From Anaerobaca lacustris (GTDB lineage: Bacteria; Planctomycetota; Phycisphaerae; Sedimentisphaerales; Anaerobacaceae), in assembly GCF_030012215.1 (NCBI RefSeq), contig NZ_JASCXX010000023.1, forward strand, positions 41,180 to 105,179: DNA of 64,000 bases, given 5' to 3'. Of this stretch, positions 1-6,012 are shown piece by piece. The notes under the pieces were generated by a model. It had not been told where the DNA came from, did no database searches, and saw only the letters and a list, made by a program, of their open reading frames with translations. How positions within the stretch are numbered: the first letter of the stretch is position 1; every line of letters starts with the position of its first letter. A program made the position numbers and the translations under genes.

Positions 1-662
1 GCGTGGACGGCCGGCCGCACCTGGCACAGGCCAGGCCGGTGATCGCTGCGAAGAAGCCCCTCTTCATCGACAAGCCCATGGCCGGCAGTCTGGCCGACGT
101 GATCGAGATCTTCCGGCTGGCCAAAGAGAACAATGTCCCCTGCTGGTCCAGTTCGTCGCTGCGGTTCGGGCCCGGCGTGCTCGGCATGCGGAACAACGAC
201 CAGATCGGCGAGGTTCGCGGCTGCGACGCGTTCAGTCCATGCAGCCTCGAAGAGCATCACCCCGACCTCTACTGGTACGGCGTTCACGGCGTCGAGATTC
301 TGTTCACGATCATGGGGCCCGGCTGCGAGTCCGTCCAGCGCCTCCAGACCGACGGCTATGAATTCGTCGTCGGCAAGTGGAAGGACGGGCGGATCGGCAC
401 CTATCGCGGGCTCAAGAGCCCCAAGCAGGACTACGGTGCGATGGTTTTCGGGAGCAAGGGCATCGCCCGCAGCGGCGGATACGAAGGCTACGGGCACCTG
501 GTCAAGGAGATCGTGAGGTTCTTCGAGACGGGCCACATCCCCGTGTCCGCCGAGGAGACCATCGAAATCTTCGCCTTCATGACCGCCGCCGACGAATCCA
601 ACGCTCAGGGCGGCTGCCCCGTCACCCTCGCCTCCGTCCTCGAAAAAGCCAGGAAGAGGTAG
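1..662 (+). CDS. Gfo/Idh/MocA family oxidoreductase, C-terminal part
   Basis: The reading frame is open from the window edge, so the N-terminal Rossmann fold is missing and about 219 residues remain. The segment KPLFIDKPMAGSLADV is the family's conserved EKP-type strand and turn after the nucleotide-binding domain, and the rest matches the alpha/beta substrate domain. Members are NAD(P)-dependent sugar or inositol dehydrogenases or related lyases; the substrate cannot be read here. The TAG stop at 660-662 lies inside a palindromic repeat (659-680), so the last residues may have been set by a repeat insertion. Confidence 0.85.
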   Translation, partial: VDGRPHLAQARPVIAAKKPLFIDKPMAGSLADVIEIFRLAKENNVPCWSSSSLRFGPGVLGMRNNDQIGEVRGCDAFSPCSLEEHHPDLYWYGVHGVEILFTIMGPGCESVQRLQTDGYEFVVGKWKDGRIGTYRGLKSPKQDYGAMVFGSKGIARSGGYEGYGHLVKEIVRFFETGHIPVSAEETIEIFAFMTAADESNAQGGCPVTLASVLEKARKR

Positions 663-680
663 GGTGGGCTGTGCCCACCA
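659..680. repeat. Palindromic repeat, family B (copy 1)
   Basis: This is a 22-nt imperfect palindrome whose arms GGGTGGGC and GCCCACCA surround a 3-nt loop. The reverse complement of 5991-6012 matches it at 20 of 22 positions, with both differences in the centre. Its leading GTAGGG supplies the TAG stop of the upstream gene. Confidence 0.7.
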
Positions 681-710
681 CGCAGTTGCCGTGAGTATGC
701 GGAGCGTATC

Positions 711-2090
711 CTATGGGATGGGCATAGTCTCCATCGGTCTTGAGGTCCTGCGCGTGAGTAGTTCAACGACGTCCGTGTGGCGGCGACCCGTGGCAAGGCT
801 CAAGGGGGTCTGGCCGGAGGCTGCCTCGGCTTGGCTATCTGCGCCGTTGTCCAGTAGCGTTGCGACGGTTTCGGCAGAACCCTCTCGCGCCGCGTAGTGC
901 AACGGAGTCCAGCCCAACGGGGTCTGGGCGTTGACATCGGCGCCCTTGCCGACGAGCAAGCAGACCAGAGCATTCCGCGCAGGTGACTCCGGAATCAAGA
1001 CGGCGTAATGCAGAGCCGCCTTGCCCGTCGCGTCCGTCGCGTCAAGATCGGCGCCGCTATCGACGAGTCGAGTGGCCACCGGTGTATCACCAATCGTCGC
1101 TGCAATGTGTAGCGGGGTCTTGCCTTGATCATCCTTGGCATTGACATCGGCGCCGTGGTCGATCAGGAGCTGCGCCTGATGGACCACGCCCCAGCCTGCG
1201 GTTTCGTGTAGTGGCGTCCGACCCAGCGCGTCCTTCGCGTTGGGGTCGGCACCCTTGGCCAGAAGCAACTCAACCACTGCGTCGCCATCCGGTCGGACCG
1301 CGTTATGGAGCGGTGTGACGTCACGCCATCCTCTGGCATTGATGTCGGCACCGTGGGCTACGAGAATCCGAGCCACTTCTCCATGACCTTCGAGTGCCGC
1401 CCAGTGGAGAGGCGTCCAATCGCTGTCAGGCTCTGCATTGACATCGGCGCCATTCGCAATCAGCAGCTCAACGATGTCCGGCTCACCAGCCTTGACAGCG
1501 CTGGTTAAGGGGGTGTTCCCAGAGTTGGCCCCAGCATTGCAGTCGGCGCCCTTGGCGATCAGGAGTTCGACAATCACTTTGTCGTGGCAGAAAGGTGCGC
1601 GGCACAGCGGTGTCGCACCAATACTGTCCTTTGCGTTGACGTCGCAGCCGTGAGCTACAAGCACCCTTGCCACATCGACGTGGTCGTAGTTAAGGGCATA
1701 GTGCAAAGGCATCCAGCCAAGACCCGACATGGCATCGAGTTCTGCGCCCGCTGCAATCAATCGCTCGGCCAAGCGGAGAAGGCCCTTCTCGGCTGCCATG
1801 TGCAATGCCCCTATGCCGTTTTGAGTAGATGCGTTGACGTCTGCCCCCTCGGTAATGAGAAGCTCCGCCACGTCCGCCTGTCCTTCGACTATGGCCAACA
1901 TCAGGGGAGTGTACGGCCCCTTGACCGCTGCGTTGATATCGGTGCCCTTAGCAAGCAGCACGCTCACTCGATCGAGATCGCCTGCCTCAATGGCTTCCCG
2001 AAGTGTCATTTCGCTCTGACCCGCGTCCCGCCTGCATCCGTCGACGAAGACCGGGGCCATGCAGATCAGCAAACCCGCCGCGTATCGCAT
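711..2090 (-). CDS. Ankyrin-repeat lipoprotein or secreted protein
   Basis: The 459-residue protein consists almost entirely of about 13 ankyrin repeats of roughly 33 residues each, with TPLH-x-A and LL-x-xGAD-x-NA cores. Ankyrin arrays are protein-binding scaffolds; the partner is unknown. I start at the ATG at 2090 because a GGGAGGAA ribosome site lies about 12 nt upstream and the N-terminus then reads as an export signal ending VFVDGC. A Cys at position 19 suggests lipidation, although Asp before Gly makes the lipobox non-canonical. A longer in-frame start at 2234 would add 48 basic residues with no resemblance to a signal. It lies 159 nt beyond thiF on the same strand and may be the last gene of that transcript. 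Confidence 0.85.
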   Translation of the reverse strand: MRYAAGLLICMAPVFVDGCRRDAGQSEMTLREAIEAGDLDRVSVLLAKGTDINAAVKGPYTPLMLAIVEGQADVAELLITEGADVNASTQNGIGALHMAAEKGLLRLAERLIAAGAELDAMSGLGWMPLHYALNYDHVDVARVLVAHGCDVNAKDSIGATPLCRAPFCHDKVIVELLIAKGADCNAGANSGNTPLTSAVKAGEPDIVELLIANGADVNAEPDSDWTPLHWAALEGHGEVARILVAHGADINARGWRDVTPLHNAVRPDGDAVVELLLAKGADPNAKDALGRTPLHETAGWGVVHQAQLLIDHGADVNAKDDQGKTPLHIAATIGDTPVATRLVDSGADLDATDATGKAALHYAVLIPESPARNALVCLLVGKGADVNAQTPLGWTPLHYAAREGSAETVATLLDNGADSQAEAASGQTPLSLATGRRHTDVVELLTRRTSRPMETMPIP

Positions 2091-2249
2091 GATCTCTCGA
2101 TTCCTCCCGCTGCGCGCCAGGCTCGGGAGAGACCGAATCCAGTCCCTGCCCCGCGCTGGTGTGCCTGCTCGCCAAGTTGCCGAAGGCTCTCCAACCATAG
2201 CTCCCTTTCGCATGTTACGCCCGGAGTGTACCACAGGGCCAGGGCGTCG

Positions 2250-3020
2250 TCAATCCGGTACGAGCGGACCGCACGCCGGGCAGTGGGGGTTGCGGGGGAC
2301 GGGGACTTTGCGGAAGTGCATCGTCAGGGCGTCGTAGGTCAGCAGGCAATCGGTCAGCAGATCGCCGAGGCCGAGGAGGGTCTTGATGGCTTCGGTAGCC
2401 TGGAGCGTTCCAATGACGCCGGGAACGACGCCGAGGACACCCGCCCGGCTTGGCGAGGGCGACGCATGCGTTGCCCCTACGGAAGGTGGTCCGCCGAAGA
2501 CGCAGCGACAGCAGGCGGTCTTGCCCGGCAGGACTGTCATCAGTTGCCCTTCGAATTCCAGGATGCCCGCGTGGCAGAAGGGCACCCGCCGGGCGCAACA
2601 GGCGTCGTTGATCAGGAATTTGGTCGCGGGATCGTCCACCGCGTCGATGGCGAAATCGTAACCCTCGATAATCTCGGCGAGGCTCTCGGCGGTCGCCCAT
2701 CGGTCGTAGGTCCGCACGGTCACGTCCGGATTGATCGCCGCAATCGCCTCGCGGGCCGAGACGACCTTTCTGGTGCCCACGTCGGCGGTGCCGTGAGCGA
2801 TCTGCCTCTGGAGGTTGCTCAGATCCACCGCGTCGCCGTCGAGCAGGCCGATCGTTCCGACGCCGGCGGCCGCCAGGTACAGGGCCGCCGGCGAGCCAAG
2901 CCCGCCGACCCCGACGATCAGCACGCGGCAAGCGAGCAATTTCTCTTGGCCGGCCCGCCCGATCGGCTCGAGCCGGATGTTGCGAGCGTAGCGTTCGAGT
3001 TGCGATTCGGTCAGTGACAC
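2250..3020 (-). CDS. thiF: ThiF/MoeB/HesA-family ThiS adenylyltransferase
   Basis: This E1-like enzyme would adenylate the C-terminal Gly-Gly of ThiS in thiazole synthesis. Visible features are the nucleotide-binding GVGGLGS (37-43), the LDGDAVDLSNLQRQ segment, a zinc-ligand CxxC at 171-174 and a second CPAC near the C-terminus. The start is GTG with GGGGGA five bases upstream. Residues 182-190 read VGATHASPS and are encoded by a palindromic repeat (2453-2480). In relatives this stretch normally reads like PSCAEAGVLG, so the insertion seems to have replaced the conserved Cys that in E. coli ThiF forms the sulfur-transfer linkage with ThiS. The gene follows thiH at a 56-nt gap that holds another repeat copy. 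MoeB-like activity is an alternative, but the neighbours favour ThiF. Confidence 0.9.
   Translation of the reverse strand: MSLTESQLERYARNIRLEPIGRAGQEKLLACRVLIVGVGGLGSPAALYLAAAGVGTIGLLDGDAVDLSNLQRQIAHGTADVGTRKVVSAREAIAAINPDVTVRTYDRWATAESLAEIIEGYDFAIDAVDDPATKFLINDACCARRVPFCHAGILEFEGQLMTVLPGKTACCRCVFGGPPSVGATHASPSPSRAGVLGVVPGVIGTLQATEAIKTLLGLGDLLTDCLLTYDALTMHFRKVPVPRNPHCPACGPLVPD
2453..2480. repeat. Palindromic repeat, family A, inside thiF
   Basis: A 28-nt imperfect copy of the family A palindrome (half-site GTAGGGGCGAGGCA and its complement), centred on GCATGC. It lies in-frame within thiF, where the minus strand reads GTA GGG GCA ACG CAT GCG TCG CCC, giving VGATHASP. It has more mismatches than the copies at 3032, 4266 and 5061, so it may be older. 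Confidence 0.75.
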
Positions 3021-3031
3021 AGCAATCCCCC

Positions 3032-3059
3032 GTGAGGGCGAGGCATGCCTCGCCCCTAC
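3032..3059. repeat. Palindromic repeat, family A, thiH-thiF gap
   Basis: A 28-nt near-perfect palindrome with half-site GTGAGGGCGAGGCA and TGCCTCGCCCCTAC. It sits just upstream of the thiF GTG start and fills about half of the gap after thiH. It could form a hairpin in the operon mRNA between the two genes. Confidence 0.75.
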
Positions 3060-3076
3060 AGCCTCCAGCCTGCAGC

Positions 3077-4246
3077 CTACGGCCTATTCGTATCGAGAAA
3101 GGCGCGGTCCCAGTCCTTCCAGACGGGTTCGAGTCCATGCCGGGCGAGCATGTCGGCGACCTCGCGCGGGCTGCGGCGGTCGCTGACCTCGAACTGGCCC
3201 TCGCCGCGATCGGCTTGCGAATAGCCTCCGGGATTGGTCCGGCTGCCGGCGCTGATCCGCGTCGGGCCCAGCGCGACCACGTGATCGCGGAACGGCGCCG
3301 CTTCGCGCGTCGAGAGAACCAGCCCTGCATCGGCAAAGCACAGCCGAAGCGCCAGCATCATCTGGACGAGGTTCCGATCCGTCAGCAAATGCGGGAACTC
3401 GTCGCGCGGCACGCCGCAGGCCGGCCGCAGCCGGGGAAACGAAAACGACACGTGCGAGCGCCAGTACCGCCGGATCAGATACGATGCGTGCTCGCCCAGC
3501 GCCAGCGTCTCGATCCGCCAGTCGGCCAGTCCCAGCAGCACGCCGAGCCCGATCTCGCGCATGCCCGCCTGCGCCATGTCGTCGGGCCCTCGCAGCCGGA
3601 GATCGTAGTCCGCCTTCGGGCCGCCCGGATGCTGGCGAGCGTACTCCTGGCGGTCGTAGGTCTCCTGATACAGCGTCACGCCTTCGATGCCCGCCTCGAA
3701 GAGCCGACGGTACTCGCCGGCCGACATCTGATAGATCTCGATTCCGATGAAGCTGAACCGCTCGCGCAACCGCGCCGCCAACTCGGCGAGGTAATCGCTT
3801 GTGATGAACGTCCGGTCCTCGCTGCTGACCAGCAGAATGTCACGGAACCCTTCGCGGGCGATCCGCTCGGCATCGGCCAGCGCCTCGTCGATGGTCAGGC
3901 GGGTGCGTTCGAAGCGGTTCTCGACGTTGAAGCCGCAGTAGCGGCAGCGGTTCACACAGAAGCTCGACAGATAGAGCGGCGCGTAGAGCTTGATCGTCCG
4001 CCCGAAGCGCTGCCGCGTCAGCGTCTGGGACTGCCGTGCCATTTCTTCGAGGCAGGCCTCGGCCGCGGGCGAGACCAGTGCGAGCAGTTTGTCGAGCCGA
4101 TAGGAGCCGGGCCGGGTCGCCAGGACCGCCTCCACATCGCGCGTGGTGACGTCGCGCAGGCGCTGCCGCCAGCGATCGCGGTCCGCATCGAGATGCCGCT
4201 TGGCGAGTATGTCGCCGATCGAATTGTCGGTGTGCGTCTGGACCAT
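3077..4246 (-). CDS. thiH: 2-iminoacetate synthase ThiH
   Basis: This radical-SAM tyrosine lyase makes dehydroglycine for the thiazole ring of thiamine. The diagnostic cluster motif CVNRCRYC (C-x3-C-x2-C, residues 97-104) is intact, and the length (389 residues) fits ThiH. The ATG at 4246 gives MVQTHTDNS, which looks like a genuine N-terminus. An upstream ATG at 4279 lies in the palindromic repeat and would add MPRPTAHAVRS, partly repeat-encoded; that repeat places GGGGCGAGG just before the ATG, so use of this start cannot be excluded. Using ThiH rather than glycine oxidase ThiO suggests anaerobic or microaerobic thiamine synthesis. Confidence 0.95.
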   Translation of the reverse strand: MVQTHTDNSIGDILAKRHLDADRDRWRQRLRDVTTRDVEAVLATRPGSYRLDKLLALVSPAAEACLEEMARQSQTLTRQRFGRTIKLYAPLYLSSFCVNRCRYCGFNVENRFERTRLTIDEALADAERIAREGFRDILLVSSEDRTFITSDYLAELAARLRERFSFIGIEIYQMSAGEYRRLFEAGIEGVTLYQETYDRQEYARQHPGGPKADYDLRLRGPDDMAQAGMREIGLGVLLGLADWRIETLALGEHASYLIRRYWRSHVSFSFPRLRPACGVPRDEFPHLLTDRNLVQMMLALRLCFADAGLVLSTREAAPFRDHVVALGPTRISAGSRTNPGGYSQADRGEGQFEVSDRRSPREVADMLARHGLEPVWKDWDRAFLDTNRP

Positions 4247-4265
4247 TGATCTAACCGCATGGGCC

Positions 4266-4292
4266 GTAGGGCGAGGCATGCCTCGCCCCTAC
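4266..4292. repeat. Palindromic repeat, family A, thiG-thiH gap
   Basis: A 27-nt copy, one G shorter in the left arm, lying between thiG and thiH. On the minus strand it supplies a GGGGCGAGG purine run followed at once by an ATG (4277-4279) in frame with thiH. Confidence 0.75.
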
Positions 4293-4302
4293 GAATCGCA
4301 AG

Positions 4303-5118
4303 CTAATCGCGCAGGAATCCGGTCAGGGGGCTCGATGCCTGGGCGAGCCGGACGGCGGTGCGCGGTCCGGCGAGGTAGGCCGTGCGTCCGGCCTCGACCG
4401 CCAGCTTGAACGCCGTCGCCATCGCGAGCGGGTCCTCGGCAGTGGCGATAGCGGTGTTGACCAGGACCGCATCGGCGCCCATCTCCATCGCCTCGGCGGC
4501 GTGCGAAGGCAGCCCCAGTCCGGCGTCCACCACCACCGGCACGTTGCTCTGCTCGATGATGATCTCCAGCGCCGCCCGCGTCTGAATGCCCTGGTTCGAT
4601 CCGATCGGGCTGCCCAGCGGCATGACCGTCGCTGTGCCGCAGTCCTCCAGTCGTTTGGCGAGGACGGGGTCGGCGTTGATATACGGAAGCACCACGAAAC
4701 CCTCGGCCACCAGCGTCTCGGCGGCCTTGAGCGTCTCGATGGGGTCGGGCAGCAGATAGTACGGATCGGGCGTCACTTCCAGCTTGACCCACTCGATGCC
4801 CGTGGCCGCCCGCGCCAGGCGCGCCAGGCGGACCGCCTCGTCGCCCGTGCGGGCCCCCGACGTATTGGGCAGAAGCTGATACCGATCGCGGTCGATCGCG
4901 GCCAGCGTATCGTCATTCGGATTGTCGATGTCCACCCGCCGCAACGCCACCGTCACGATCTCGGCGCCCGAGGCGGCCAGCGCCCGCGCCATCACCTGCG
5001 GCGAGGCGAATTTGCCCGTCCCGACCAGCAGACGCGAAGCGAACGACCGCCCGCCAATCCGTAGGGGCGAGGCATGCCTCGCCCCTACATGCGTCGCCTG
5101 TTTCCCGTCCGAGGCCAT
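4303..5118 (-). CDS. thiG: Thiazole synthase ThiG
   Basis: ThiG condenses deoxyxylulose phosphate, dehydroglycine and ThiS-thiocarboxylate into the thiamine thiazole. The TIM-barrel signature is clear: [26 protein letters not shown] with the Schiff-base lysine at about 112, [32 protein letters not shown] and [11 protein letters not shown]. The protein has 271 residues. Homologues begin close to [12 protein letters not shown]; the extra N-terminal residues [11 protein letters not shown] are encoded by a perfect family A palindrome at 5061-5088, inserted in-frame. The ATG overlaps the thiS stop as ATGA, so translation is probably coupled. Confidence 0.97.
   Translation of the reverse strand: MASDGKQATHVGARHASPLRIGGRSFASRLLVGTGKFASPQVMARALAASGAEIVTVALRRVDIDNPNDDTLAAIDRDRYQLLPNTSGARTGDEAVRLARLARAATGIEWVKLEVTPDPYYLLPDPIETLKAAETLVAEGFVVLPYINADPVLAKRLEDCGTATVMPLGSPIGSNQGIQTRAALEIIIEQSNVPVVVDAGLGLPSHAAEAMEMGADAVLVNTAIATAEDPLAMATAFKLAVEAGRTAYLAGPRTAVRLAQASSPLTGFLRD
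5061..5088. repeat. Palindromic repeat, family A, inside thiG
   Basis: A perfect 28-nt palindrome (half-site GTAGGGGCGAGGCA) within codons 11-20 of thiG. The minus strand reads GTA GGG GCG AGG CAT GCC TCG CCC CTA, encoding VGARHASPL, in the same frame as the copy in thiF. It is the reference copy for the family in this window. Confidence 0.8.
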
Positions 5119-5330
5119 CAGCCGCCTCCCATGAATTTGATCAGCTCGATGCTCTGTCCATCCCGCAGTTCCGTCGTGCCGAACCGCTCGGGCCCGACGA
5201 TCGCGCCGTCCACCTCGGCCACGACCGTGGCGGGCGCCACGCCCAGCACGTCAAGCAGCTTGGCCAGCGTCCCGGGCATGGCCTCGGCCGCGAACGGCCG
5301 GCGGACCCCGTTGACTGTCAGTGATTTCAT
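5118..5330 (-). CDS. thiS: Sulfur carrier protein ThiS
   Basis: A 70-residue ubiquitin-fold protein ending in GGG, the C-terminal Gly-Gly that is adenylated and thiocarboxylated as sulfur donor for the thiazole. The body VTVNG-like start, [10 protein letters not shown] and [16 protein letters not shown] match ThiS. The ATG at 5330 gives [11 protein letters not shown] and lies about 16 nt after the riboswitch terminator. Upstream in-frame ATGs lie within the riboswitch and are not real starts. First gene of the thiSGHF operon; the stop overlaps thiG. Confidence 0.95.
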   Translation of the reverse strand: MKSLTVNGVRRPFAAEAMPGTLAKLLDVLGVAPATVVAEVDGAIVGPERFGTTELRDGQSIELIKFMGGG

Positions 5331-5345
5331 CGGCCTTACGTCCCA

Positions 5346-5376
5346 ACAAAAAAAGCACCCCACGAGAGGGGTGCTT
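5346..5376 (-). terminator. Intrinsic terminator of the thi riboswitch
   Basis: On the minus strand a 9-bp stem (AAGCACCCC with GGGGTGCTT, loop CTCG-like) is followed directly by seven Us. It sits between the TPP aptamer and the thiS start, as expected for an expression platform that ends transcription when TPP is bound. Confidence 0.9.
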
Positions 5377-5392
5377 GGGCACGGCAACAAGC

Positions 5393-5498
5393 CTCCCTTC
5401 GCAGGTGTTACCCTGATCAGGTTCCAAGGGTCATCGCCGCGAAGCGATTTCTCAGCCTGCCCATCCCGACGTTCATCGGGATGCATCGGCTCCCCTGA
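5393..5498 (-). promoter_or_regulatory. TPP riboswitch (THI element)
   Basis: Read on the minus strand, the segment contains the conserved THI-box strings in order: GGGGAGCC, then an extended hairpin (CATCCCGA with TCGGGATG), GGCTGAGA, GACCCTTGGAACCTGATC and GGGTAACACCTGCGAAGGGA. These are the pyrimidine- and pyrophosphate-sensor helices of the thiamine pyrophosphate aptamer. The intrinsic terminator follows within 20 nt and then thiS, so high TPP should switch the whole thiSGHF operon off at the transcriptional level. Confidence 0.95.
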
Positions 5499-5536
5499 CT
5501 TTGTTCGAAAACGATGGTATGGTACCATGGCTCGCC

Positions 5537-5938
5537 ATGAAAGACAAGCGATTCGTCATCCAAGAACACCAGACGCCCGAAGGCGTGCACTGGGACCTCA
5601 TGCTGGAGCAGGACGATGTCCTGATAACGTTCCGCCTGCCCGCAGGGCGAGCGTCCCCGCTCGCCTTGTCGTGCGAGGACGCACGACCTACCCGCGCTGA
5701 GAAGATCTTCGACCACCCGCTGCGATTCCTCTGGTACGAAGGTCCCGTGCAGAACGGGACGGGCCGGGTCCGCATCGTCGACCGGGGCGCCTGGCGGCTG
5801 GACGACCGCCGGGACGAGTGCCTGACCTTCCACCTGCACGGCCAGGTCCTCCACGGCGCCTTTGCCCTGGTCCGAACCGGCCCGGGCGAATGGCGCTTCG
5901 AGTGCTGCGGCCGCAATGGCCGTAGGGGCGAATCATGA
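5537..5938 (+). CDS. LigD-type 3'-phosphoesterase domain protein
   Basis: This 133-residue protein matches the N-terminal phosphoesterase domain of bacterial LigD: RFVIQEHQTPEGVHWDLMLE near the start carries the conserved H-x-D pair, and LRFLWYEGPV and TFHLHGQVLHGAFALV match later strands. The domain removes 3'-phosphates or ribonucleotides at DNA ends. No ligase or polymerase domain is attached. ATG 5537 gives MKDKRFVIQEH; ATG 5519 or TTG 5501 are possible earlier starts. Residues of about 37-51 (GRASPLALSCEDARP) derive from two adjacent hairpins at 5646-5687 inserted in a surface loop, and the TGA stop lies in a family A palindrome. It diverges from the thi operon. Confidence 0.8.
   Translation: MKDKRFVIQEHQTPEGVHWDLMLEQDDVLITFRLPAGRASPLALSCEDARPTRAEKIFDHPLRFLWYEGPVQNGTGRVRIVDRGAWRLDDRRDECLTFHLHGQVLHGAFALVRTGPGEWRFECCGRNGRRGES
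5646..5687. repeat. Double hairpin (family C) inside the LigD-like gene
   Basis: There are two perfect 8-bp inverted repeats side by side: GGCGAGCG-TCCC-CGCTCGCC (5646-5665) and GTCGTGCG-AGGA-CGCACGAC (5668-5687). They are translated in-frame as GRASPLALSCEDARP between two conserved blocks of the protein, where relatives have a short loop. Confidence 0.6.
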
Positions 5939-5949
5939 TTCGCCCCCAG
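5922..5949. repeat. Palindromic repeat, family A variant
   Basis: A palindrome with the family A ends GTAGGGGCGA but AATCATGATT in place of AGGCATGCCT in the centre. The TGA in the centre (5936-5938) is the stop codon of the LigD-like gene. It lies at the convergent junction with gspD. Confidence 0.65.
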
Positions 5950-5990
5950 CAGCGGTAGGGGGTGCCCCGCACACCGATCCAAAGGGCAAA

Positions 5991-6012
5991 TGGTGGGCAT
6001 GGCCCACCCTAC
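5991..6012. repeat. Palindromic repeat, family B (copy 2)
   Basis: Arms TGGTGGGC and GCCCACCC surround a 3-nt loop. In reverse complement it matches 659-680 at 20 of 22 bases. Its GTAGGG end supplies the TAG stop of gspD on the minus strand, exactly as the first copy does for the gene ending at 662. A weaker GTAGGGGGTGCCCC element lies at 5955-5968. Together these may act as a bidirectional terminator at this convergent junction. Confidence 0.65.

Noticed and set aside
900..1950. Recurrent TTGACATCGGCG strings that resemble -35 boxes
   Set aside because: They are the codons of repeated ankyrin motifs (antisense of GADVNA) and not promoters.
1584..3017. A 477-codon plus-strand frame over the ankyrin gene and thiF
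   Set aside because: It is antisense to two well-supported genes and has no motif.
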